A stretch of 64,000 bases of DNA from Propionimicrobium sp963511305 (GTDB lineage: Bacteria > Actinomycetota > Actinomycetes > Propionibacteriales > Propionibacteriaceae). Each line of letters begins with the position of its first letter. Position 1 is the stretch's first letter. Below the pieces are notes generated by a model. The model was given only the letters and a program-made list of their open reading frames with translations, was not told the origin of the DNA and searched no databases. Position numbers and translations under genes: made by a program. Below, piece after piece: positions 51,868 through 61,793 of this stretch. Location of the stretch: positions 1-64,000 of the forward strand of contig CAUPIJ010000004.1 in assembly GCA_963511305.1 (NCBI GenBank), given 5' to 3'.

Positions 51868-53571
51868 TTACATCATCGGCGAGAACGTGCGCAGGATCGT
51901 GCGCAGCAGCCTGCGCGGCAGGCGGACGGATTTGGCCTGCTCGAGCGTAACCTCGCGGCTGAATCTTTCTAGCTCGTCGAAGTCCTTGGCCATCTCGGCG
52001 ATAGCGGTGGTCTGGAACATCCAGACCGCGTTCTCCTGGTGCAGGTAGAAGCTGCGGAAGTCGAAATTGATAGTTCCGATGATCGCGAATTCGTCGTCGG
52101 CCACCATCTGCTTGGCGTGCAGGAAGCCTGGCGTGTACTCGAAAATCCTGACGCCGGCAGCCAGCAGCGGGGCGTAGTTAGACCGAGTCACCTCGTAGAC
52201 AAGCTTCTTGTCCGGGATGCCGGGCACAAAGATTCGCACCCGCACTCCGGACTTGGCCGCAAAGATCAGGCAGTCCATCTGCTCCTGCGATGGCACGAGA
52301 TACGGCGTGGTGAAGTCGACGTAATTCTGGGCGCGCGCAATCATCTGGCGGTAGCCCGACCAGCCGGTCGAGAAGTTGTCGAACGGGGTGTCGTCGAAGG
52401 CCAGGGTGACGCCGGGCGCGCTAATATCCCACTGCCTGCGCGGCTCGTAGTTCTCCAGCTCTGTCACCTCACCAGTGTTGAGATCCCAGAACGAGAAGTA
52501 CAGCGTGGCCAGCCCCCAAACGCCAGGCCCCTCCATGCGCAGCACAGTATCGCGCCAGTGGCCGAAACGCTCGATGCGGTTGACGTACTCGTCTGCGACG
52601 TTAATGCCCCCGGTGTAGCCGATCTCGCCGTCGATGACCAGCAGCTTGCGGTGGTCGCGGTTGTTGTAGCGCAAGGTCAGGCCGGGGCCGAACTTGTTGA
52701 TCGGTTGGGCCTTGATTCCCATGCCGCGAAGTCGCTTCTCGAAGCCCGCGGAGACCCTCAGCATCGAGCCGAAGTCGTCGTACATGAAGTAGACCTCGAC
52801 ACCCTCGGCGGCCTTGCGCTGCAGAACCTCCAGCAGGTCGTCGAGCATCGTGCCCTCCGCGACAATGAAGAACTCCAGCCCGATCCAGCGCTTGGCTCCC
52901 TCGAGATCCTTGAGTATCTGAACGAAGGCGTCGTCCCCCACCGGGTAGTAGGTGGTCTCGGTGTTGGTGTAGCCGACGAACGGGCCGACCGCCTCGAAGT
53001 AGGAGAGCTGTCTGCGTGCCCTCGGGTCAACGTCTCGCCCGACGGAGATCATGGAACTGTTCTCCTTGATTACCTCAAGCTCGGCTGTGGAGTCCGGAAA
53101 TTTTTCACCCTCGGAGCGCTTACCGGCGAGCTTCGCCTCCGCGATGGCGGCGGGGCCTGCCGTAACGGCCTCCGGCGCTCTGATCTGGTGTTGCCGAATG
53201 CCCTTCTGGATTTCTTGGTAGCGCTTCATCTGTCTTCCTGCCCCTGCTCGCGCACCGAACATCAGGTAGAAGACGCCACCAGCCAGCGGCACCAGGAGGA
53301 TGACGATCGACCAGGCAAGCTTGTATTCAATCTGCATCCGCGAGTTCAGGATGTAAAAGACCACCAGGGCGCTGACGATCACGCCCACCGCTGCGCCCCA
53401 GCGCAGATAGGCTGCGCCGACGAAGACTAGCAGCACGAAGATCACCAGCTGCGCCAGCAGCGCGATGGCAGTCAAACCGAAGCGAAGCCAGGTGGCCGCG
53501 AACCGCTGGCCGCGCGGGTGCTTGTTCTGATTGCGTCCGACCTGGTATTTCTCGTGCGTCAAATTAGCCAC
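51868..53571 (-). CDS. cls: Cardiolipin synthase (phospholipase D type)
   Basis: A 567-residue membrane enzyme. Two N-terminal hydrophobic helices (LTAIALLAQLVIFVLLVFVG and ILNSRMQIEYKLAWSIVILL) precede two phospholipase-D HKD motifs, HRKLLVIDGEIGYTGGIN near residue 310 and HAKQMVADDEFAIIGTINF near residue 490. It condenses two phosphatidylglycerols to cardiolipin. The basic, Asn-rich N-terminus (MANLTHEKYQVGRNQNKHP) is longer than usual. It is divergent from the P-loop kinase-like gene and appears monocistronic. Confidence 0.93.
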   Translation of the reverse strand: MANLTHEKYQVGRNQNKHPRGQRFAATWLRFGLTAIALLAQLVIFVLLVFVGAAYLRWGAAVGVIVSALVVFYILNSRMQIEYKLAWSIVILLVPLAGGVFYLMFGARAGAGRQMKRYQEIQKGIRQHQIRAPEAVTAGPAAIAEAKLAGKRSEGEKFPDSTAELEVIKENSSMISVGRDVDPRARRQLSYFEAVGPFVGYTNTETTYYPVGDDAFVQILKDLEGAKRWIGLEFFIVAEGTMLDDLLEVLQRKAAEGVEVYFMYDDFGSMLRVSAGFEKRLRGMGIKAQPINKFGPGLTLRYNNRDHRKLLVIDGEIGYTGGINVADEYVNRIERFGHWRDTVLRMEGPGVWGLATLYFSFWDLNTGEVTELENYEPRRQWDISAPGVTLAFDDTPFDNFSTGWSGYRQMIARAQNYVDFTTPYLVPSQEQMDCLIFAAKSGVRVRIFVPGIPDKKLVYEVTRSNYAPLLAAGVRIFEYTPGFLHAKQMVADDEFAIIGTINFDFRSFYLHQENAVWMFQTTAIAEMAKDFDELERFSREVTLEQAKSVRLPRRLLRTILRTFSPMM

Positions 53572-53642
53572 GCTTCAATTATCTAACAGAAGTTATGCTT
53601 CAATGTCATAGCAAACGTTTCTGACAAGCACGTAGGGTAAAA

Positions 53643-54209
53643 ATGCCGATCGACCTGACGCTGCCAGCCGACTATGAGCGGCTGATCGCGATGATGAGCG
53701 AAGTGACGGTGGAGCGCCCCGTATTTCTGTTGGACGGCGGCTCCGGCGCAGGCAAAACCCAGCTTTCCGAAACGCTGCTGCCACGCCTGCAGCAACGCTT
53801 CGACGGCATTCAGCTGCTCTCAATCGAGGATTTTTATCAGGGCTGGGATGGCCTGGCCGAAGCGGCCGACTACCTGGTGGACGGCATTCTGGCCAGCCCC
53901 AGTCCCGGCTATCTGGCCTGGGATTGGCACCGCGGCCGGCCCGACCGCTGGGTGGAACTCGACCCAGCCGCTCCCCTGCTGATCGAGGGCTGCGGCACCA
54001 TCACCACCAGGAGCGTCGAGTACAGCGATTTGGGCATCTGGCTGGAGCGCCCCGAGGAGCAGAGAAAGCAACTGGCCTTGGCTCGTGACGGCGACACTTT
54101 CGCGCCCTGGTGGGACGCCTGGGCAGAAAGCGAGCGGAAACTGCGCGCTAAGCATCCGCCGCTGGAGCTGGCCGACGTGAGAGTCACGTTCTGCGATTCG
54201 CTAGGCTGA
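53643..54209 (+). CDS. Uridine-kinase-like P-loop NTPase
   Basis: A 188-residue protein with Walker A VFLLDGGSGAGKTQLSETLL near residue 30. A kinase-like core follows with LLSIEDFYQGWDGLAEAADY, WDWHRGRPDRWVELDP (an aspartate/arginine-rich substrate loop) and LLIEGCGTITTRSVEY. It resembles phosphoribulokinase/uridine-kinase proteins of unknown substrate common in actinobacteria. It is 188 aa, shorter than typical uridine kinases. Four bases later begins aroD, so the two are probably co-transcribed. Confidence 0.75.
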   Translation: MPIDLTLPADYERLIAMMSEVTVERPVFLLDGGSGAGKTQLSETLLPRLQQRFDGIQLLSIEDFYQGWDGLAEAADYLVDGILASPSPGYLAWDWHRGRPDRWVELDPAAPLLIEGCGTITTRSVEYSDLGIWLERPEEQRKQLALARDGDTFAPWWDAWAESERKLRAKHPPLELADVRVTFCDSLG

Positions 54210-54213
54210 AACG

Positions 54214-54921
54214 GTGAATACGCTAGATCTAAAGCCAGGGCAGCGCCCAAAGATCATCGTGCCGATCGCCTGCCTGAGCACTGCGCAGGCGCTGGCTGTG
54301 GCTGAGCAAATCGGCAGATCAAGGGCGGACATGGCCGAGCTGCGCGTCGATATGCTCCAGGACTTAGCCGTCACCGAGCTGCTGGACGCGATCGCCGAGC
54401 CGCTTGCCGGCAAGCCGTTGCTGTTCACCTTCCGCACTGCGGCAGAGGGCGGCGCGGAGATCTCGCAGCAGCGCTACCTTGAGCTGATCGAGTTGGCAGC
54501 CGGGCACCCGAGCGTCGCGGCCGTCGATATCGAACAGGACTTCCCCGCGGCTGCCGAGGCTTTCGAGATCGCTAAGCAGGCAGGCGCCTCGATCATCGCC
54601 TCTTTTCACGACTTCTCGGCAACCCCGACGTCTGAGAAAATGCTTAGCCGACTACGCGAGATGATCGATGCGGGCGCAGCCGTCGCTAAGATCGCCGTGG
54701 CCGCTAACAGCTTGAATGATGTCGCCCGGCTGCTGGGAGTAAGCGCCAGATGCGGCTTCCCAGTCATAGCTATCTCGATGGGCGAAGCGGGCGCGATCAG
54801 CAGGATTTCTGGTCAGATATTCGGCTCAGTAGCAACCTTTGCCACATTGTCAGGCAGCTCCGCCCCTGGCCAGTTGAGCCTAGAAGAGACCATCGCCGGG
54901 CTCGACTGCTTCGACGTCTAG
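54214..54921 (+). CDS. aroD: 3-dehydroquinate dehydratase, type I
   Basis: A 235-residue type I dehydroquinase. The catalytic His lies in IIASFHDFSATPTSEKM and the Schiff-base Lys in VAKIAVAANSLNDVARLL; RADMAELRVDML and VAAVDIEQDFPAA are conserved substrate-binding strands. It forms 3-dehydroshikimate in aromatic amino-acid synthesis or quinate use. It starts at GTG 54214, a few bases after the kinase-like gene. A terminator follows. No other shikimate gene is adjacent, so another pathway copy may exist elsewhere. Confidence 0.93.
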   Translation: MNTLDLKPGQRPKIIVPIACLSTAQALAVAEQIGRSRADMAELRVDMLQDLAVTELLDAIAEPLAGKPLLFTFRTAAEGGAEISQQRYLELIELAAGHPSVAAVDIEQDFPAAAEAFEIAKQAGASIIASFHDFSATPTSEKMLSRLREMIDAGAAVAKIAVAANSLNDVARLLGVSARCGFPVIAISMGEAGAISRISGQIFGSVATFATLSGSSAPGQLSLEETIAGLDCFDV

Positions 54922-54926
54922 GCAAA

Positions 54927-54970
54927 AATCAGGGGCTCCGAAGATCCTCGGAACCCCTGACTTGAATAGT
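54927..54970. terminator. Rho-independent terminator between aroD and a pseudogene
   Basis: TCAGGGG and CCCCTGA arms enclose an inner CCGA/TCGG stem. On the plus strand a T-run starts about ten bases after the stem. It can end aroD and, on the other strand, the chimeric pseudogene. Confidence 0.7.
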
Positions 54971-54973
54971 TTT

Positions 54974-55245
54974 TTACAGCTTCACGGTCTTTCCGGTGCG
55001 AGCGGATTCCTCGGCTGCGATCGCCAGCTTCAGAGCCTCGCGGCCGGCCGCGAGAGCCGGGCCGACCTTGCGACCGAACATCGCGATCGGGAAGTTCCAG
55101 GGGCTGATCAGGTAGCAGGGCCCGACAGGCTCGTAGCTGACCACGCCCTCGTTTCCGTTCGGCAGCGTGAACTGGCGACCTAGCCCGCGTAGCGCCTCTG
55201 CCGCGAACCAGCGAAGGAAATTTGCGCAATACCCAACCTCGAATG
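54974..55245 (-). pseudogene. Chimeric scar: aldehyde dehydrogenase fragment joined to Gfo/Idh/MocA tail
   Basis: The minus-strand frame first reads GYCANFLRWFAAEALRG and then VGPCYLISPWNFPIAMFG and RKVGPALAAG, the interior of a succinate-semialdehyde-type aldehyde dehydrogenase just before its nucleotide-binding lysine motif. At about 55040 it switches to EALKLAIAAEESARTGKTVKL and a stop, which looks like the C-terminal helix of a Gfo/Idh/MocA oxidoreductase. No start codon is convincing. It appears to be the junction left by one deletion that removed most of two neighbouring genes. Confidence 0.72.
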
Positions 55246-55409
55246 TTAAAACAATCCTAGTTGCCGATCAGCGCAAAAAGACAAAAACCGCATATCTAAT
55301 GTCTCAGAACACCGTTTCCGGCTTCTTTGGCAGCCTTAGCTTGAAGTCCACGCTTGTGGTCGTTGCTGACGGAAGTGCTAATTGCGTCACTGCCGCTAGA
55401 ATTGGCCAC

Positions 55410-56813
55410 ATGACTTTTCACCTATACGACGAGCAGCTCGGCAAGGTAGTCGAATTTGAACCGATCGTTCCCGGCGAGGTTTCGATTTACCACTGCGGGC
55501 TGACCGTGCAGGCTCCACCTCATCTGGGTCACATCCGTAAGGAAATCGTTTTCGATGTGCTGCGCAGGTGGCTCGAGGGCTGCGGCCTGAAGGTGAAAGT
55601 GGTAGCCAACGTAACCGATATCGACGACAAGATCATCTCCAAGTCTGCTGAGCAGGGCATGGAGTGGTACGAGTTGGCCTACGCCATGGAACTCGAACTG
55701 CACCGCGCCTATACCGCGCTAGGCTGCCGCCCGCCTAACTACGAGCCGCGCGCAACCGGCCACATACCCGAACAGATCGAACTGATCGAACGTCTGCTGG
55801 AACGCGGCCACGCCTACGTAGCTGACGACGGCTCCGCGAACGTCTACTTCGACGTGCGCAGTTGGCCCCAATATGGAGAGCTGTCACACCAGAAGATCTC
55901 GGAGATGGTCAACGACGAGGGTGCCGACAACAAGGGCAAACGCGACGCCCGCGACTTCGCGCTGTGGAAGGGCCACAAGGCGGGCGAGCCGGAAACCGCG
56001 TCCTGGCCCAGCCCGTGGGGACGCGGCCGTCCCGGCTGGCACCTGGAATGCTCGGCGATGAGCCTGAAATACCTCGGCGCCGAGTTCGACATCCACGGCG
56101 GCGGTATGGATCTTAAGTTCCCCCACCACGAGAACGAGCTGGCGCAGTCCAGAGCCGCGGGCTTCGGCTTCGCGAAGTACTGGATGCACAACGCTTTCGT
56201 CACCGCGGCCGGCGAGAAGATGAGCAAGTCGCTGGGTAACTACGCCCGCGTCACCGAGGTCACCAAGCAGTACCCGGCTCGCGCGGTGCGGCTCTACCTG
56301 GCTCAGACGCACTACCGTTCGGTTATCGAGTTCTCCGACACCTCTCTGGAAGAGGCCACCGCAAGGCTGGCCCGTATCGACAGCTTCCTGGAGCGTGCGG
56401 GAATCTCGGGCGTCCCGGAATTCAACTTCCATGATCTGCCGCAGGACTTCGTCCGCGCGATGGACGACGATCTCAGCACCCCGGCCGCGATCGCGGTGCT
56501 CTACGAGACCATCAAGGCGGGCAACAAGGCTCTCGACTCCGGCCAGGACGCTGCCGAGCAGCTAGCGGCCGCACGCGCCATGCTGCAGGTCTTCGGCCTC
56601 GACCCGCTGGCGCCGGAATGGGCGAACGCCACCAGCGGAGCCGATCACACCGAGATCGTCGACGGCCTTGTTAAGCTGGTTCTCGAACAGCGCACAGCTG
56701 CCCGCGAGCGCAAGGACTGGGCGAATGCGGACGCCATCCGCGACACCCTGACAGAAATCGGCATCAAGGTCGAGGACACCCCCGCCGGCGCACGTTGGCA
56801 GATCGAAGGTTAA
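55410..56813 (+). CDS. cysS: Cysteinyl-tRNA synthetase (CysS-like)
   Basis: A 467-residue class I synthetase. The HIGH motif is PPHLGHIRKEIVFDVL, KMSKS is GEKMSKSLGNYARVTEV, and Zn ligands lie in YHCGLTV, GWHLECSAMS and HHENELAQS. Strong similarity to CysS rather than MshC is shown by the intact C-terminal helical domain. The start ATG 55410 (MTFHLYDEQLGKV) is used because upstream sequence has no homology. A TAGAAT hexamer ends eight bases before the ATG, suggesting a leaderless transcript. rlmB follows after three bases. Confidence 0.96.
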   Translation: MTFHLYDEQLGKVVEFEPIVPGEVSIYHCGLTVQAPPHLGHIRKEIVFDVLRRWLEGCGLKVKVVANVTDIDDKIISKSAEQGMEWYELAYAMELELHRAYTALGCRPPNYEPRATGHIPEQIELIERLLERGHAYVADDGSANVYFDVRSWPQYGELSHQKISEMVNDEGADNKGKRDARDFALWKGHKAGEPETASWPSPWGRGRPGWHLECSAMSLKYLGAEFDIHGGGMDLKFPHHENELAQSRAAGFGFAKYWMHNAFVTAAGEKMSKSLGNYARVTEVTKQYPARAVRLYLAQTHYRSVIEFSDTSLEEATARLARIDSFLERAGISGVPEFNFHDLPQDFVRAMDDDLSTPAAIAVLYETIKAGNKALDSGQDAAEQLAAARAMLQVFGLDPLAPEWANATSGADHTEIVDGLVKLVLEQRTAARERKDWANADAIRDTLTEIGIKVEDTPAGARWQIEG

Positions 56814-56816
56814 ATA

Positions 56817-57725
56817 ATGCGAAAAGTAGGATCCGGCGGCAAGAACAAGCGCGCGCTTCGCGGCCGCGGCAACACACCGAAGGCCGAGGACCGCGTCTGG
56901 CACAAGGCGTATAAGGGCAACTCCCACAAGGGTAATAAGCCCCAGCAGCGCGGCAACCGCAAGCCATCCAGCACCGGCCGCGGCGCCGGCCCCGACTGGG
57001 TGATCGGCCGCAACCCGGTGCTGGAGGCGCTGCGCGCGGGATTGCCTGTCAAGGTGGCGTACGTGGCAGAGGGCAGCGACCGCGACAACCGGCTGGCCGA
57101 TATCTTCAAGTACGCGGCGGATAATTCCATCACGCTGCTGCAGACCACCCGCGCCGAGCTCGACCGCCTGACCGGCGGCTCTGTTCACCAGGGCGTGGCG
57201 ATGCAGCTGCCCAGCTACGAATACGCCGACGCCCTCGACCTGATGTCGGACGCGCTCTACGACGACGAAAAACCAGCGCTGGTGGTGATGCTGGACGGCA
57301 TCACCGACCCGCACAACCTGGGCGCGATCGTGCGTTCGGCGGCCGCGTTTAACGCGCACGGCGTGGTGATTCCCGAGCGGCGTTCGGCGTCGATGAGCGC
57401 CGTCGCCTGGAAGTCCTCTGCTGGGGCTGCGGCCAGGATTCCCGTCGCCAAGGCAACGAACCTGAACCGCGCGATCGACCAGTACAAGAAGGCCGGCTAC
57501 ACGGTAGTCGGCCTGGCCGCAGGCGACAACGACATCTCAGCGACCCCTGGCCTGGACGGACCCGTGGTGCTTGTCGTCGGCTCGGAAGGCTCGGGCATCT
57601 CGCGTCTGACTCAGGAGAAATGCGACGTGCTCGCGTCCATCCCGATCAGCAACTCAGTCGAGAGCCTGAACGCTTCTGTTGCCGCGGCCATCGCCCTTTA
57701 CGAAGTTTCCAGGGTGCGGGGCTAG
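56817..57725 (+). CDS. rlmB: 23S rRNA guanosine-2'-O-methyltransferase RlmB (TrmH family)
   Basis: A 302-residue SPOUT methyltransferase. A basic disordered N-terminus of about 60 residues (GNTPKAEDRVWHKAYKGN) precedes the substrate-binding domain (DWVIGRNPVLEALRAGLPVK). The knotted core carries LDGITDPHNLGAIVRSAAAF, VLVVGSEGSGISRLTQ and SNSVESLNASVAAAIALYE. It modifies G2251 in 23S rRNA in E. coli. It begins three bases after cysS, a gene pairing known across actinobacteria. The long basic N-terminus is usual for the group. Confidence 0.95.
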   Translation: MRKVGSGGKNKRALRGRGNTPKAEDRVWHKAYKGNSHKGNKPQQRGNRKPSSTGRGAGPDWVIGRNPVLEALRAGLPVKVAYVAEGSDRDNRLADIFKYAADNSITLLQTTRAELDRLTGGSVHQGVAMQLPSYEYADALDLMSDALYDDEKPALVVMLDGITDPHNLGAIVRSAAAFNAHGVVIPERRSASMSAVAWKSSAGAAARIPVAKATNLNRAIDQYKKAGYTVVGLAAGDNDISATPGLDGPVVLVVGSEGSGISRLTQEKCDVLASIPISNSVESLNASVAAAIALYEVSRVRG

Positions 57726-57796
57726 CATCCGGAATCTCTGTCTCCTCGAGCATAAACAAGCCATAATTCAACTCATCCACTAGATCTAGGAGCAAC

Positions 57797-59236
57797 ATGC
57801 ACGACGCAGGCACAGCGAGCACCGCCTATAAAGCGATTTTGTCGCTGATCAACAAGACCGATCCACGCATCGGCACTGCCATCGCTGGCGAGCTAAGCGA
57901 CCAGCGCGAATCGCTGAAGCTGATCGCCTCAGAGAACTACGCTTCGCTGACTACCCTGTTGACCATGGGCACCTGGCTGTCCGACAAGTACGCAGAGGGC
58001 ACCGTCGGACACCGCTTCTACGCGGGGTGTCAGAACGTCGACACTGTGGAGTCGATCGCGGCCGAGCACGCCCGTGAGCTGTTCGGCGCCGACTACGCCT
58101 ACGTCCAGCCGCACTCGGGCATCGACGCGAACCTGGTTGCCTACTGGTCAATTTTGGCGCACAAAGTCGAGACCCCGGCTCTGCAGAGCATCGGCGCTCG
58201 CAACGTCAACGATCTGTCCCGCGAGGACTGGGCCAAGCTGCGCGCCGCGCTCGGCAACCAGCGCCTGATGGGCATGAGCCTGGACGCCGGCGGCCACCTG
58301 ACCCACGGTTTCCGCAACAACATCTCCGGAAAGATGTTCGATCAGCGCAGCTACGGCACCGATCCCAAGACCGGCCTGCTCGACTATGACGCGCTGGCCA
58401 AGCAGGCGCGCGAGTTTAAGCCGTTGATCATCGTAGCCGGCTACTCCGCCTACCCGCGTCGCGTCAACTTCGCCAAGATGCGCGAGATCGCCGACGAGGT
58501 CGGCGCGGTGCTGATGGTGGACATGGCCCACTTCGCCGGTCTGGTGGCCGGCAAGGCCTTCACCGGCGAGGAGGATCCGGTGGCTTACGCCGATGTGGTG
58601 ACCACCACCACGCACAAGTCGCTGCGCGGCCCACGCGGTGGGCTGGTGCTGGCCAAGGAAGAGTACGCCTCAGACGTCGACCGCGGCTGCCCAATGGTGC
58701 TGGGCGGCCCGCTCTCGCACGTGATGGCCGCCAAGGCGATCGCACTTGCGGAGGCCAGGCAGGAATCCTTCCGCACCTACGCAGCCCAGGTCTGCTCAAA
58801 CGCCAAGGCGCTGGCAGAAGGCCTGATGAGCAGGGGCGTCAAGCTCATCACTGACGGCACCGACAACCACTTGGTGCTGCTGAACGTTTCATCGAGCTTC
58901 GGGCTGACCGGCCGCCAGGCTGAGGCCGCGCTGCTGGATTCGGGCATCGTCACCAACCGCAACTCGATTCCGCACGACCCGAACGGCGCCTGGTACACCT
59001 CCGGCATCCGCATCGGTACCCCCGCGCTTACCTCGAGGGGCTGCGACGAGGACGACATGGATCGGGTCGCCGAGCTGATCTGCGAGACGCTCAAGGGCAC
59101 GAAGCCTGCCGCCACCAGCAACGGCAACCCGAGCCGCGCAAAGTACGAGATGGAAGACGGCCTTGCCGAGCGCGTCAGCGACGCAGCCGCGGAGTTGATG
59201 GCCGCCAACCCGCTCTACCCCGGCCTGGAATTATAA
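57797..59236 (+). CDS. glyA: Serine hydroxymethyltransferase
   Basis: A 479-residue PLP enzyme, longer than the common 410-430. The core has ELSDQRESLKLIASENYAS, YAEGTVGHRFYAGCQNVD, and the PLP lysine in VVTTTTHKSLRGPRGGLV. The C-terminus ends EMEDGLAERVSDAAAELMA and LYPGLEL. It interconverts serine and glycine and feeds one-carbon folate. Long SHMTs with an inserted segment (about residues 110-170) occur in some actinobacteria and chlamydia. It is preceded by AGGAGCAAC and ended by a strong terminator. Confidence 0.94.
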   Translation: MHDAGTASTAYKAILSLINKTDPRIGTAIAGELSDQRESLKLIASENYASLTTLLTMGTWLSDKYAEGTVGHRFYAGCQNVDTVESIAAEHARELFGADYAYVQPHSGIDANLVAYWSILAHKVETPALQSIGARNVNDLSREDWAKLRAALGNQRLMGMSLDAGGHLTHGFRNNISGKMFDQRSYGTDPKTGLLDYDALAKQAREFKPLIIVAGYSAYPRRVNFAKMREIADEVGAVLMVDMAHFAGLVAGKAFTGEEDPVAYADVVTTTTHKSLRGPRGGLVLAKEEYASDVDRGCPMVLGGPLSHVMAAKAIALAEARQESFRTYAAQVCSNAKALAEGLMSRGVKLITDGTDNHLVLLNVSSSFGLTGRQAEAALLDSGIVTNRNSIPHDPNGAWYTSGIRIGTPALTSRGCDEDDMDRVAELICETLKGTKPAATSNGNPSRAKYEMEDGLAERVSDAAAELMAANPLYPGLEL

Positions 59237-59246
59237 GAACCTAACG

Positions 59247-59290
59247 AAATTATGGGGTTAGCTTTTTTTGCTAGCCCCATAATTTTTTTC
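59247..59290 (+). terminator. Strong rho-independent terminator after glyA
   Basis: AAATTATGGGGTTAGC pairs with GCTAGCCCCATAATTT (one G-T wobble) around a seven-T loop and is followed by a run of Ts. Confidence 0.9.
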
Positions 59291-59371
59291 TGCCAGTTAG
59301 CTGTAGAAGATGACTGCTCTAGTCCTGCAGCATCGCGAGCTTTTCTAGCTGTGAAAGTTTCTTTAGTTAAT

Positions 59372-59405
59372 AAAGGGCGAGGCACCAACTGGTGTCTCGC
59401 CCTTT
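59372..59405 (-). terminator. Terminator of groEL
   Basis: AAAGGGCGAGGCACCA pairs with TGGTGTCTCGCCCTTT with one mismatch. On the minus strand it follows the groEL stop and is succeeded by TTTATTAA. Confidence 0.75.
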
Positions 59406-59420
59406 TAGGTTTATATCGGC

Positions 59421-61040
<1,620 letters not shown>

Positions 61041-61152
61041 AGTGTCCGGCAATCCTCCGGTTCGCAGGATTCCCCTGCCGTTGTAAATGTCTATCTTCGC
61101 GTTCTTAGCTGGCTGCCCGCGACGGACGGCTGTTAACCTCAACCAACCAAAC

Positions 61153-61179
61153 GTGGCACTCTAGCTTGAAGAGTGCTAA
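61153..61179 (-). promoter_or_regulatory. CIRCE element 1 (HrcA operator) upstream of groEL
   Basis: TGGCACTC, a nine-base spacer and GAGTGCTAA form the classical CIRCE inverted repeat, one base off perfect symmetry. Confidence 0.85.
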
Positions 61180-61186
61180 CTCATTT

Positions 61187-61213
61187 TTAGCACTCTAACC
61201 CCTAGAGTGCAAA
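61187..61213 (-). promoter_or_regulatory. CIRCE element 2 (HrcA operator) upstream of groEL
   Basis: TTAGCACTC, a nine-base spacer and GAGTGCAAA form a second CIRCE repeat 34 bases from the first, a tandem arrangement known before actinobacterial chaperonin genes. Confidence 0.85.
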
Positions 61214-61274
61214 AAGCGGAGGAACTTTCGCCCCTTCTCATAGGCAATCCACAGATCACCGGCGGCCGAGAAAT

Positions 61275-61553
61275 TTAGCGGGTGCGCAGCCTAGATGCGG
61301 AGCGATCGCGCTGCCTGCGCTCGCGCAGCCTGCGCAGCCTCTTGACCAGCATCGGGTCGTGCTGCAGCGCGGCGGGCTGGTCGATCAGCGAATTCAGAAT
61401 CTGATAGTAGCGAGTCGAAGACATGTCAAAGCGCTCGCGGATCGCCTGCTCCTTGGAGAGCCGAGCCGCCCACCACGAACCCTCGAAGTCAAGAATCTCG
61501 GCGTCCCTGGCGCTGAGTTCCGTCGTGACCCCTTCCAATGCCTGTGTGCTCAT
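61275..61553 (-). CDS. DUF3263 domain protein
   Basis: A 92-residue protein: LSARDAEILDFEGSWWAARL and SKEQAIRERFDMSSTRYYQI are the DUF3263 core, followed by the basic tail (RLRRLRERRQRDRSASRLRTR, of which the last part is Arg-rich). DUF3263 is restricted to actinobacteria and looks like a small helix-turn-helix-type protein; function unknown. It lies between groEL and manA, oriented with groEL. Its start at ATG 61553 is the only reasonable one. The 240 bases upstream to manA contain no other gene; nothing else is seen there. Confidence 0.88.
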   Translation of the reverse strand: MSTQALEGVTTELSARDAEILDFEGSWWAARLSKEQAIRERFDMSSTRYYQILNSLIDQPAALQHDPMLVKRLRRLRERRQRDRSASRLRTR

Positions 61554-61793
61554 GCGTCCTATTCTAACCGGTTAATAACAATGATGTCATTTAGCTGATG
61601 GCAAGCAGAAAACAGCCCGGAAAGGTGCTATTTTTATCTAATCCATTGCGGGGTGCCGTTGCCGCCACCCGCAGTAAGTCACTAATATTCGACGAGCAAA
61701 TGGAAGTTTAGGCTCACAGTTGTGCGCTAGAGAGCTCAAGCGTGCAATACTCAGAGATTGCTAGAGCACACGAGTCGAGGAGGAAAGGCACCG

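Noticed and set aside
55167..55409. Longer N-terminus for cysS
   Set aside because: The extra 81 residues have no synthetase similarity and overlap the chimeric pseudogene on the other strand.
61171..61195. Palindrome GAGTGCTAA...TTAGCACTC as a single operator
   Set aside because: It is formed by the inner halves of two adjacent CIRCE elements; each has the correct order and nine-base spacer on its own.
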